Of a DNA stretch of 7,168 bases, positions 1-6,773 are shown in pieces. The notes under the pieces were generated by a model that saw only the letters and a program-made list of their open reading frames with translations, was not told the origin of the DNA and did no database searches. Both the position numbers and the translations under genes were made by a program. Within the stretch, counting starts at the first letter, position 1. Each line of letters starts with the position of its first letter. Origin of the DNA: an uncultured Bacteroidota bacterium (GTDB lineage Bacteria > Bacteroidota > Bacteroidia > Chitinophagales > Chitinophagaceae); assembly GCA_903825065.1 (NCBI GenBank), contig CAIJZG010000236.1:1-7168 (forward strand), given 5' to 3'.

Positions 1-579
1 GGTGAAAATGGATTAGCTTCTATTCCTGCATTTTCTGGGATGGCCATTTTAGGCGGTTCCATGCTTAGAGATTTTTCAATTGTATCAACAGCCTTAGGGG
101 CAAGTTTTACGGAGATCAAAAAAACCGGATTGGTTGGTTTATTAAGTTTAGTGATAGGTACAGTAGTTGCATTTATATTAGGGGGGTCAATTGCTTTTTT
201 AATGGGTTACCATGATGCTAAAAGTATTGCCACTATTGGGGCTGGTGCTTGTACATTTATTGTAGGTCCAGTTACTGGTTCTGCTGTAGGAGCCAGTAGT
301 GATGTGATTGCCATCAGTATCGCAATCGGTGTAATCAAATCGATTATAGTAACTATTTCAACTTCATTTTTAGCAAAACCCTTAGGTATTAATAATCCTC
401 AGACAGCTATGATCTTTGGTGGATTAGTTGGATCCACTAGTGGTGTTTCAGCCGGACTAGCTGCAACAGATCTTAAATTAGTTCCCTATGGTGCTTTAAC
501 AGCAACCTTTCATACAGCAATGGGATGTTTACTTTGTCCTTCTATTTTATATTTTATAGTAAATGCTATGCTAAGATAA
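1..579 (+). CDS. madM: MadM-type malonate/carboxylate transporter subunit, 3' part (5' end outside window)
   Basis: The reading frame is open from base 1 to the TAA at 577-579 and gives 192 residues. The MadM family is about 250 residues long, so roughly the first 60 are missing. MadM is an inner-membrane protein that pairs with MadL to form a sodium-dependent malonate symporter. The family's pattern is recognisable: a GSMLRDFSIV stretch at fragment residues 19-28, a long hydrophobic helix at 43-68, IGAGACTFIVGPVTG at 79-93, GASSDV at 97-102, a helix at 103-124, the glycine/serine-rich MIFGGLVGSTSGVSAGLAATD at 137-157 and VPYGALTATF at 161-170. The match to remembered MadM sequences is close across the whole fragment. 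The ATG at 40 is internal to the frame and is not the true start. The gene converges on the acetylesterase gene with a 14-bp gap. No malonate decarboxylase genes are in view, so malonate as the substrate is a family-level inference. Confidence 0.85.
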   Translation, partial: GENGLASIPAFSGMAILGGSMLRDFSIVSTALGASFTEIKKTGLVGLLSLVIGTVVAFILGGSIAFLMGYHDAKSIATIGAGACTFIVGPVTGSAVGASSDVIAISIAIGVIKSIIVTISTSFLAKPLGINNPQTAMIFGGLVGSTSGVSAGLAATDLKLVPYGALTATFHTAMGCLLCPSILYFIVNAMLR

Positions 580-593
580 AATCAAAGTAGTAC

Positions 594-2513
594 CTATTTT
601 TCTGTAGTAAATGGAGAAGCAGGAAGCCCTTCTTGATTATATAAATTAGCATTTATTGGATTATCTGCCCATGCATATCTGACGTATAATGGTTTTTTAA
701 TTTTTTCACTTGAAACGATTACTTTATTATTATTTAAGTAGGCATTAGCCCAAACATACTTCTTATCCTCTCCTGCAATCGCAAACCCTTGCAGTTTTTT
801 TTGATTTTTAATGATGAGTCCTTTCCCGATACTACTAAAATTAAGAATAACTTTATTTTCTGAAACTCGAAACGATTGATAGATAGGGCCTGAAGCAGTT
901 AATGCAGATTCTTTATAAGCGATTTTTCTGGCTAATAAGGATAAGCGATATCCCACATCGCTTTTATTTTCAGGATGAATATCATTCCACACACCTAAAT
1001 CTATAGCAACAGCCATCCCTGTATTAGGAACTAAAAGTGTTTTAAGCTGCGCTTGCCTGGTTGCTGCCCACATACTTTCTGATGGATCTAATTTTGGTTC
1101 CATAAAATTGGCAAGCTGCACATATAGAAAAGGAAAACCGTGTTGCTTCCATTGATGACGCCAATCAGTTATTAATGTTTGCATTAGATCATAATACTCT
1201 TCTGGTTTTTGTGTATTAGATTCTCCTTGATACCAGATAACACCCTTGATCTTGTATTTAATTAATGGAGCAATCATTGCATTAAACAACCCTACTGGTT
1301 TCCATCTGATAAAGGTTTGGCCTGCTAATGATGGCATCATTGCACCTACTTTATATTTCCATATTCCGGATAATGGAATGGTGTCGGAAACAGTAGTCAA
1401 TTCATATTTTTTGTCTAATACAAATCCACCTTTATCAATATTACTAATGACTTTAACCACAATGGAATTTTTCCCTTCTCTCAGAATGCCTTCTTTTAAT
1501 TCATACCTTCTTGGAGGATACTGGTAGGAAGTGCTGCCTACAAATATTCCATTAATGAATACGGAGTCTGCATCTACAATTCTTCCTAATTCTAATTTTA
1601 TTTTTTCATGCAACATGGAAGAGGGTAAAACAAATTCCTTTCTGAACCAAACACTGCCATTAATATTCTGTCCAGAATTATTACTCCAATACCCAGGTAC
1701 ATTTAACGTCTTCCAATCTTGATCATTTAAATTTTCACTTGCCCAATTTGATTGAATGCCCTCATCTTTATTTGATAATTCATGATACCAGTTTGCTATT
1801 CTATTATTGTCTGACTGTTCAATGGAGTCGATATTTTTCTGATTCTTAAAATAAAGTAGCTCTTTGTTATAAAGGGGGAATTTTTTAATGGCATCTTCAC
1901 TTATCCAGGCTTCTGCAGGTGATCCGCCCAATGCCGAATTGATTAAACCAATGGGGATTTTATATTTTTTATACAATTCTTTTGCAAAGAAATAAGCAAC
2001 ACCTGAGAATTGATTAATATTATTTGAATTAACTGAAAACCATTTGCCGTCCCTTACATCATCTTTCATCATATTGAAATCATAAGTATCTGGAATGGTG
2101 AACTGACGAATATATTGGTTATTGGCATGTGCAATCTCATCGGGATATTGATACTTTAATCTTACCATTTCAAGTTCCATATTGGATTGACCACTACATA
2201 CCCAAACATCACCTATCAGTATATTTTTCAGCGTAATCTTATTTATCCCCGTTAATTGCATATTATAGGGCCCGCCTACTTTTTGAGGAGGCAAAGTAGT
2301 TTGCCAATTACCTTGAGCATCTGCAATAGTGCTATATTTTTTTTGATTAAAAACGATATCGATCTTTTCAGAAGGAGAAGACTTACCCCAAATATTTAAC
2401 GGGATATCTCTTTGTAAAATCATACTATCGCTGATTAATCTGGGAAGCTTAATTTGAGCGTTAGTTGTTAGGGAATAAAAAATAAGAATGCTGAGTATTT
2501 TAGAAATTTTCAT
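594..2513 (-). CDS. Secreted SASA-family carbohydrate acetylesterase (sialate O-acetylesterase-like, probably CE20-type) with inserted jelly-roll domain
   Basis: This 639-residue SGNH-type esterase probably removes O-acetyl groups from xylan side chains or oligosaccharides. A Sec signal peptide (residues 1 to about 19 or 20, ending TTNAQ) points to the periplasm or cell surface. Residues 25-100 form an N-terminal beta-rich region. The catalytic domain begins with GDVWVCSGQSNM (101-112), whose Ser110 is the expected nucleophile. It continues through NSALGGSPAEAW (192-203), GVIWYQGESNT (424-434) and NDIHPENK (510-517), with Asp511 and His513 as the acid/base pair. Between about 255 and 385 sits an insert (SVWFRKEF, VDADSVFINGIFVGST) resembling the GH2-type sugar-binding jelly roll, so the catalytic domain is split. 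This architecture is known in SASA/CE20 proteins. It is the last gene of the minus-strand cluster, 20 bp after the SDR gene. Annotation pipelines would likely say sialate O-acetylesterase, but the xylan context makes an acetylxylan role more likely (inference). Confidence 0.88.
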   Translation of the reverse strand: MKISKILSILIFYSLTTNAQIKLPRLISDSMILQRDIPLNIWGKSSPSEKIDIVFNQKKYSTIADAQGNWQTTLPPQKVGGPYNMQLTGINKITLKNILIGDVWVCSGQSNMELEMVRLKYQYPDEIAHANNQYIRQFTIPDTYDFNMMKDDVRDGKWFSVNSNNINQFSGVAYFFAKELYKKYKIPIGLINSALGGSPAEAWISEDAIKKFPLYNKELLYFKNQKNIDSIEQSDNNRIANWYHELSNKDEGIQSNWASENLNDQDWKTLNVPGYWSNNSGQNINGSVWFRKEFVLPSSMLHEKIKLELGRIVDADSVFINGIFVGSTSYQYPPRRYELKEGILREGKNSIVVKVISNIDKGGFVLDKKYELTTVSDTIPLSGIWKYKVGAMMPSLAGQTFIRWKPVGLFNAMIAPLIKYKIKGVIWYQGESNTQKPEEYYDLMQTLITDWRHQWKQHGFPFLYVQLANFMEPKLDPSESMWAATRQAQLKTLLVPNTGMAVAIDLGVWNDIHPENKSDVGYRLSLLARKIAYKESALTASGPIYQSFRVSENKVILNFSSIGKGLIIKNQKKLQGFAIAGEDKKYVWANAYLNNNKVIVSSEKIKKPLYVRYAWADNPINANLYNQEGLPASPFTTEK

Positions 2514-2533
2514 TAAAACAAATTTTTATTGAT

Positions 2534-3286
2534 TTAAAATCCTATCGAGTTTCCTCCGTCAACTGGCAAAACAGCCCCAGTAATATATTTTGCTGCATCA
2601 CTTACCAAAAAAAGAGCTGTTGTAGCAATATCTTTGGGTTCACCTAAATATCCTAAGGGTGTTCTGCCTAGTACTTTGTTTTTTCTTTCAGGATCGTTAT
2701 TCAAAGCTTTGGCACTCATCTCTGTTTCAATAAATCCAGGTGCAATACAGTTTATTCTTATTCCTTTAGGCGACAGCTCAACAGCCATTGCCCTTGTCAT
2801 TCCCTCAATGGCACTTTTAGAAGCGGTATAAGCTATAACTTTTGGGATACCATATTGCGATGCCATCGAACTGATATTTATTATAACACCATTTTTTTTC
2901 AGGATCATTTTTTTTACCACTTCTCGAGAGATGGAGAACACTGACTGAAGATTCGTTTGAATGATATTTGAAAATTCTTCATCAGTAACTTCAGTAAATT
3001 CTTTCTTTTGATTAATACCTGCATTATTCACTAAAATATCAATATAACCAAAATTTTTGATGATATATTTTATTAGGTTAGGGACCTCTTTTAAATTAGT
3101 TAGATCAAATGAAATGGGTTCGCAATAATTACCTAGTTTCTTTTTTGCAGATTGCAACTTTTTTTTGTCCCTTCCTATAATAATTGTTCTGATTTTATTT
3201 TTAGTAAAAGATTCTGCGATAGCGAGGCCTATTCCTGAAGCACCTCCTGTTACAATTGCTAACTGTTGTTTTTTCATATGTATCAT
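2534..3286 (-). CDS. SDR-family NAD(P)-dependent oxidoreductase; candidate fructuronate reductase (D-mannonate oxidoreductase)
   Basis: A classical 250-residue short-chain dehydrogenase/reductase, cytoplasmic, with no signal peptide. The Rossmann cofactor motif TGGASGIG is at 13-20, and GRD at 38-40 closes the second strand; its Arg39 hints at NADP(H). Asp61, NNAG at 87-90, Asn111, Ser140, Tyr153 and Lys157 (YTASK) complete the catalytic set. The end, TGAVLPVDGGNS, is typical of the FabG/gluconate-5-dehydrogenase/KduD branch. Sequence alone does not fix the substrate. Lying between an alpha-glucuronidase and an acetylesterase, and beside uxuA, it may reduce fructuronate to mannonate, the UxuB step; the UxuB (YjmF) of Bacillus subtilis is, from memory, also an SDR. 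KduD-like or gluconate 5-dehydrogenase activity is the alternative. The ATG at 3286-3284 abuts the GH67 stop, suggesting translational coupling. A second ATG three codons on (3277-3275, giving MKKQQ) is an equally plausible start. Confidence 0.9.
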   Translation of the reverse strand: MIHMKKQQLAIVTGGASGIGLAIAESFTKNKIRTIIIGRDKKKLQSAKKKLGNYCEPISFDLTNLKEVPNLIKYIIKNFGYIDILVNNAGINQKKEFTEVTDEEFSNIIQTNLQSVFSISREVVKKMILKKNGVIINISSMASQYGIPKVIAYTASKSAIEGMTRAMAVELSPKGIRINCIAPGFIETEMSAKALNNDPERKNKVLGRTPLGYLGEPKDIATTALFLVSDAAKYITGAVLPVDGGNSIGF

Positions 3287-5410
3287 TTATTGTGCATTTC
3301 CCGGTGCATATGGAAATTGTAGCGATTGATAATAATTTAAATCATGTGGGGGCAACGGAAAATTTTTCGGAAATGGTTGTTTACTAAAAGTTTGGAAATA
3401 TAACAAACAGGCATCTCTCCACCATTCTGCTTCCTTTAGTTGAATTTTTAGTAATTGTTCAACTTGATGGTAACGATCCCCATCAATATTGTTTTTAGTT
3501 GATATCCATAAGCGCTCCATCTCTTTTACTCTTTCAACTCCATCATTGTATGTATAACACAATTCATTCCAGAGATTTCTGCCGCTCTTCATTGGGTGGT
3601 TCCAACTCACATGATGGAAAAAAAGCAAATATTTTTCATCGCATGTACTGCTATCAGCCCATTTTATTTGAACCTCTTTATTATATTGGCTTAAAGCGTT
3701 TGTACCTGAGCTGGTGCGGTTGAATCCAATACCTAAACTATCTGCCTTATGATAATATACTGGATTCCAATCTGCTCTTGAAAATGAATTACCCCAGGGC
3801 AACGGACCATAATGATTTCCATTACCCATGATATGATGTAAGCCCAATGGGGTCATATATTCTACCATTGACTCATAGGATCCTAACATGATTTTTTGAA
3901 TGCTTTTTATGCTTTCTTGTTGCGTTCCAAAAGTTTGTTTGATCCATTCGGTAGCAATTTCTTCCGATGTTAAATTTGTATTCCAGGTTAATCTTCCAAA
4001 GGCATACCAATTTGCTTGTGCAAAGGGATGTCCACACCAATTGATATCATTTCCAATATTTGCCACTCCACTCATGCCATTCATTTGTTGGTGTTCAAAT
4101 AAATCACCATTGATAATTGATGCTATTGAACTGTTGGTACCCTTCACATAAGAATCTGTTTGTAAAATTTCTTTGAACATGGGTGCTTCATAAACCAAAT
4201 GGGTGGCTTGTCCAAGATATTCTTGGGTAAGTTGCACTTCCATCATCATCGGTGTTTTAGGCATTGCACCTATCAATGGATGAAAGGGCTCTCTTGGCTG
4301 AAAATCTATCGGGCCATTTTTAACTTGTATTAAAACATTTTTTTTAAAATTTCCGTCAAGTGGTTTGAATTCATTATATGCTTGTTTGAATCTGTCTTCA
4401 GCTATTTCATTATTATATACAAATGCCCGCCATATAATAATTCCATGATAGGGAGCCACTGCATCAGCTAGCATATTAGCCCCATCTGAATGACTTCGTC
4501 CGTAATTTTGCGGACCAGGTTGTCCTTCGCTATTTGCCTTCACTAAAAAACCACCAAAGTCGGGTATAAGTTCATAAATCTCTTTTGCTTTGTTCTTCCA
4601 CCAACGCTGTACTTCTGAATTTAAAGGGTCAGCCGTTTTAAGTTTATCTAATTCAATTGGGGCAGAAAATCTTGCAGTTAGGTAAACCTTAATTCCATAG
4701 GGCCTAAATAAATCAGCCAATGCTTTTACTTTGAGTAAATAGCTTGTTGTTAAAATTGTAGCGTTGGCATTTACATTAGTCAAAACAGTTCCATTTATTC
4801 CAATGGATGCATTAGCTCTTGCATAATCAATATAACGTTGATCAATATAATCGGGTAATGTATGCCAGTTGAAAATAGAAATTCCTGCATAGCCTCTTTC
4901 TATAGATCTATTCAAATTGTCCCAATGGTTTAGAATTCTAATTGATAGGGAAGGTGAGCTATTGATATTGATGGTATCAATTGACTGTTCATTTTGCAAG
5001 ATTCTTAAAAAATGAAATCCACCATATAACAGGCCTATATCTTTTTTTGCGGATATATAAACTTTAAATTTGTTATCCTTGTTTTTAATGGAATGAATAT
5101 CAAATCCTTCCTCAGAATTGGTTGCAGTCTTAGTATTTATATTAAATAGAAGATCAGCTTCAACTTTATTTTTTGTAATGGATATTTTTTTATTTAATAA
5201 ACCCTTTAGGCCATTTACGATTTCACTTTTTAAAATAGCTGAAGTTGGGGATGAACTTTCAATATAAACTAAACGAATATTGTGTTGGTACTCAATCAGT
5301 ATCTTTTGATTTCTTATCTGATGATATCGAAGCCAAAGTTGATAACCACTTTCTGCATAGGTAAATTGGAACGACAAAAGTGAACATATCAAAATACCTA
5401 TTAGCTTCAT
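3287..5410 (-). CDS. aguA: Secreted alpha-glucuronidase, glycoside hydrolase family 67
   Basis: This 707-residue protein has the normal GH67 length and three-part layout: an N-terminal domain (about 20-150), a TIM-barrel catalytic domain (about 155-480) and a helical C-terminal domain (about 480-700). GH67 enzymes release 4-O-methyl-D-glucuronate or glucuronate from the non-reducing terminal xylose of aldouronic acids made by xylanases. Recognisable blocks are RILNHWDNLNRSIERGYAG (158-176), GFLVKANSEGQPGP (287-300) with the expected general acid Glu295, GPIDFQPREPFHPL (366-379) with Asp369, and QLTQEYLGQ (393-401) with Glu397. The Asp369-Glu397 spacing of 28 matches my memory of the two catalytic-base carboxylates in characterised GH67 enzymes. 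A signal peptide (1-19, ending FTYA) lacks a lipobox, so a soluble periplasmic enzyme is likely. It is the first gene of the minus-strand cluster; its TAA is followed directly by the SDR start. Confidence 0.96.
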   Translation of the reverse strand: MKLIGILICSLLSFQFTYAESGYQLWLRYHQIRNQKILIEYQHNIRLVYIESSSPTSAILKSEIVNGLKGLLNKKISITKNKVEADLLFNINTKTATNSEEGFDIHSIKNKDNKFKVYISAKKDIGLLYGGFHFLRILQNEQSIDTININSSPSLSIRILNHWDNLNRSIERGYAGISIFNWHTLPDYIDQRYIDYARANASIGINGTVLTNVNANATILTTSYLLKVKALADLFRPYGIKVYLTARFSAPIELDKLKTADPLNSEVQRWWKNKAKEIYELIPDFGGFLVKANSEGQPGPQNYGRSHSDGANMLADAVAPYHGIIIWRAFVYNNEIAEDRFKQAYNEFKPLDGNFKKNVLIQVKNGPIDFQPREPFHPLIGAMPKTPMMMEVQLTQEYLGQATHLVYEAPMFKEILQTDSYVKGTNSSIASIINGDLFEHQQMNGMSGVANIGNDINWCGHPFAQANWYAFGRLTWNTNLTSEEIATEWIKQTFGTQQESIKSIQKIMLGSYESMVEYMTPLGLHHIMGNGNHYGPLPWGNSFSRADWNPVYYHKADSLGIGFNRTSSGTNALSQYNKEVQIKWADSSTCDEKYLLFFHHVSWNHPMKSGRNLWNELCYTYNDGVERVKEMERLWISTKNNIDGDRYHQVEQLLKIQLKEAEWWRDACLLYFQTFSKQPFPKNFPLPPHDLNYYQSLQFPYAPGNAQ

Positions 5411-5423
5411 GTGATTTTTTTCT

Positions 5424-5454
5424 TTTGGCTTTTAAATACAATCGCTTACAATTT
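5424..5454 (+). promoter_or_regulatory. Candidate Bacteroidota promoter for uxuA (TTTG-N19-TACAATTT)
   Basis: TTTG at 5424-5427 is followed after exactly 19 bases by TACAATTT at 5447-5454. This resembles the Bacteroidota -33/-7 pattern TTTG-N19-TAnnTTTG, with two mismatches in the -7 box. It would give a leader of about 90 bases before uxuA. In AT-rich DNA such a partial match can arise by chance, so this is only a candidate. Confidence 0.3.
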
Positions 5455-5478
5455 TAATCAAATCCCCTTATATTCAAC
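5449..5478 (-). promoter_or_regulatory. Candidate Bacteroidota promoter for the alpha-glucuronidase cluster (GTTG-N18-TAAAATTG)
   Basis: Read on the minus strand, GTTG (5478-5475) is followed after 18 bases by TAAAATTG (5456-5449). This is close to the TTTG-N19-TAnnTTTG pattern, with one mismatch in each box and spacing one base short. Its -7 box overlaps that of the plus-strand candidate at 5449-5454, so the two promoters could not easily be occupied at once. The leader to the GH67 start would be about 30 bases. Confidence 0.3.
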
Positions 5479-5498
5479 CTATAAAACAGTTATTTCTC

Positions 5499-5523
5499 AA
5501 TTCTTACTACAATTAAAAGAATT
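5499..5523. repeat. 7-bp inverted repeat upstream of uxuA (possible operator)
   Basis: AATTCTT at 5499-5505 and AAGAATT at 5517-5523 are perfect inverted copies separated by 11 bases. The arrangement could be a binding site for a dimeric regulator between the divergent genes. The arms are short and AT-rich, so chance is a serious alternative; no known regulator motif is recognised. Confidence 0.3.
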
Positions 5524-5547
5524 AGTATAGCTTATAAAAACATTGAT

Positions 5548-6714
5548 ATGTATTTGATGAATCAAACAATGCGATGGTTTGGGCCTAATGACCCCGTAAG
5601 TTTATGGGATTTACGTCAAGCAGGTTGCAGTGGAGTTGTTACTGCATTGCATCATATTCCAGTTGGTGAGATCTGGACTAAGGAAGAAATTTTAAAAAGA
5701 AAGAGTATCATTGAGGAGCACGGGCTTAATTGGAAAGTGGTAGAAAGTTTGCCAGTAAGCGAGGATATAAAAAAACAGACTGGAAAATATATACAAGATA
5801 TTGTTAACTATAAAATTAGCTTAGAAAACTTGGCTAGTTGCGGGATTCAAGTAATCACGTATAATTTCATGCCTATTTTGGATTGGATGAGAACTGATGT
5901 CAACTTTCAGCTTCCAAATGGAAGTTTGGCTTTAAGATTTGAGCGCGCTGCTTTTATTGCTTTTGATATTTATTTACTAGAAAGACCCAATGCTATAAAT
6001 GATTACTCTGAAGAGGAAATAGAAATTGCTAAGCATAAATATTTTAGCATGTCAGAAAATGAGCAAGCGGAATTGTATAAAAATGTGCTATTAGGTCTAC
6101 CAGGAAGTGAAGTTGCTTTTACTCCTGAACAAATCTTAGCAGCTTTAAAAAGTTATGAGCATATTAGCGCTGATCAATTAAAGGAGCATCTTTATTATTT
6201 TTTAAAAGAGATAACACCAGTCGCCGAAAAATGTCATTTGAAAATGGCGATCCATCCCGACGATCCTCCTTATTCCATATTAGGATTGCCGCGCATCATG
6301 AGTACTGAAAAAGATATTCAAGATCTTTTAAATGCAGTTCCTTCAGTAGCCAATGGTTTGTGTTTTTGTACTGGATCCTTTGGGGTTCGACCAGATAATG
6401 ATTTGGTTCATATGCTTCAACAATTTGGTGATTCTATTCATTTTGTTCATTTAAGAAGCACTAAGCGGGATGAAAATGGGAATTTTTTTGAAGACAATCA
6501 TTTGGAGGGAGATGTTGATATGTATGCTGTTATAAAAGAGCTCTTGATGATAATGAAAAGAAGAAAAACAGCTCTTCCGATGCGGCCAGATCATGGTCAC
6601 CAAATGTTGGCTGATCTTTCAAAAAAATCTTATCCGGGATATTCAGCTATCGGCAGATTGAAAGGCTTGGCTGAGTTAAGGGGATTGGAATTAGGTATTC
6701 ATAGGTCATTATAA
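5548..6714 (+). CDS. uxuA: D-mannonate dehydratase
   Basis: A cytoplasmic 388-residue enzyme that dehydrates D-mannonate to 2-keto-3-deoxy-D-gluconate in the hexuronate (Ashwell) pathway. Length and sequence fit UxuA throughout: RWFGPNDPVSL (9-19), GVVTALHHIPVGE (29-41), WKVVESLPV (62-70), HPDDPP (236-241), NGLCFCTGS (269-277), FVHLRST (299-305), RPDHGH (346-351) and YPGYSAIGRLKGLAELRG (362-379). His236, Cys274, His301 and Asp348 are the likely metal ligands; His349 and Tyr365 are likely catalytic, judged by spacing against remembered structures of the family. The start is ambiguous: ATG at 5548 or ATG at 5557. The latter gives MNQTMRWFGP, which aligns better with the usual MEQTWRW-type UxuA beginning. 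It is the first gene of the plus-strand cluster, with a CE15 esterase gene starting 59 bp downstream. It shares the upstream region with the alpha-glucuronidase gene, so it probably processes the sugar acid that GH67 releases. Confidence 0.97.
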   Translation: MYLMNQTMRWFGPNDPVSLWDLRQAGCSGVVTALHHIPVGEIWTKEEILKRKSIIEEHGLNWKVVESLPVSEDIKKQTGKYIQDIVNYKISLENLASCGIQVITYNFMPILDWMRTDVNFQLPNGSLALRFERAAFIAFDIYLLERPNAINDYSEEEIEIAKHKYFSMSENEQAELYKNVLLGLPGSEVAFTPEQILAALKSYEHISADQLKEHLYYFLKEITPVAEKCHLKMAIHPDDPPYSILGLPRIMSTEKDIQDLLNAVPSVANGLCFCTGSFGVRPDNDLVHMLQQFGDSIHFVHLRSTKRDENGNFFEDNHLEGDVDMYAVIKELLMIMKRRKTALPMRPDHGHQMLADLSKKSYPGYSAIGRLKGLAELRGLELGIHRSL

Positions 6715-6735
6715 ATTCTTTAATGACTGAACTTC

Positions 6736-6769
6736 ATTGATAGAAAACATTTATTTAATTTATATCAAT
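6736..6769. repeat. 7-bp inverted repeat in the uxuA-CE15 gap
   Basis: ATTGATA at 6736-6742 and TATCAAT at 6763-6769 are perfect inverted copies with a 20-base AT-rich loop, lying in the 59-bp gap before the CE15 start codon. The stem is AT-only apart from one G-C pair and has no T-run after it, so it is not a convincing intrinsic terminator. It could be a regulator site or chance. Confidence 0.25.
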
Positions 6770-6773
6770 CAAA

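Larger units (their letters stand above)
5411..5547. promoter_or_regulatory. Divergent intergenic control region between the alpha-glucuronidase cluster and uxuA
   Basis: This 137-bp AT-rich segment separates the two divergent start codons and must carry the promoters for both clusters, unless either is read from further away. It contains candidate Bacteroidota-type promoter elements on both strands and a 7-bp inverted repeat, listed separately. No open frame of note and no recognisable regulator gene lies within it. The position implies coordinated control of extracellular side-chain cleavage and cytoplasmic mannonate breakdown. Confidence 0.7.

Noticed and set aside
580..593. Possible bidirectional terminator between the convergent madM and acetylesterase genes
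   Set aside because: The gap is only 14 bases and no stable GC stem followed by a T-run could be found in it or directly beside it.
1246..1722. Plus-strand open frames opposite the acetylesterase gene (1246-1527 and 1531-1722)
   Set aside because: They lie wholly antisense to a well-supported esterase domain, have no recognisable motifs, and read as shadows of the real frame.
594..2513. Sialic acid catabolism as the role of the sialate O-acetylesterase-like gene
   Set aside because: No nanA, nanE, sialidase or related gene is in the window, while every other identifiable enzyme except the transporter fits glucuronoxylan use. Many Bacteroidota proteins carry this label only from the domain name.
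2634..2831. Plus-strand open frame of 65 codons opposite the SDR gene
   Set aside because: It is antisense to the conserved SDR C-terminal half and has no independent support.
2891..3176. Several T8 runs within the SDR gene (for example about 2892-2899 and 2908-2915), another in GH67 near 4338-4345 and a T9 run in the CE15 signal-peptide codons at 6794-6802, considered as phase-variation tracts
   Set aside because: They encode ordinary Lys or Phe runs, all frames are intact, and such tracts are expected in AT-rich coding DNA. Slippage variants in reads would be needed to revive the idea.
3499..4151. Plus-strand open frames opposite the alpha-glucuronidase gene (3499-3723 and 3900-4151)
   Set aside because: They are antisense to the conserved GH67 C-terminal domain, with no family resemblance and no sign of a start region.
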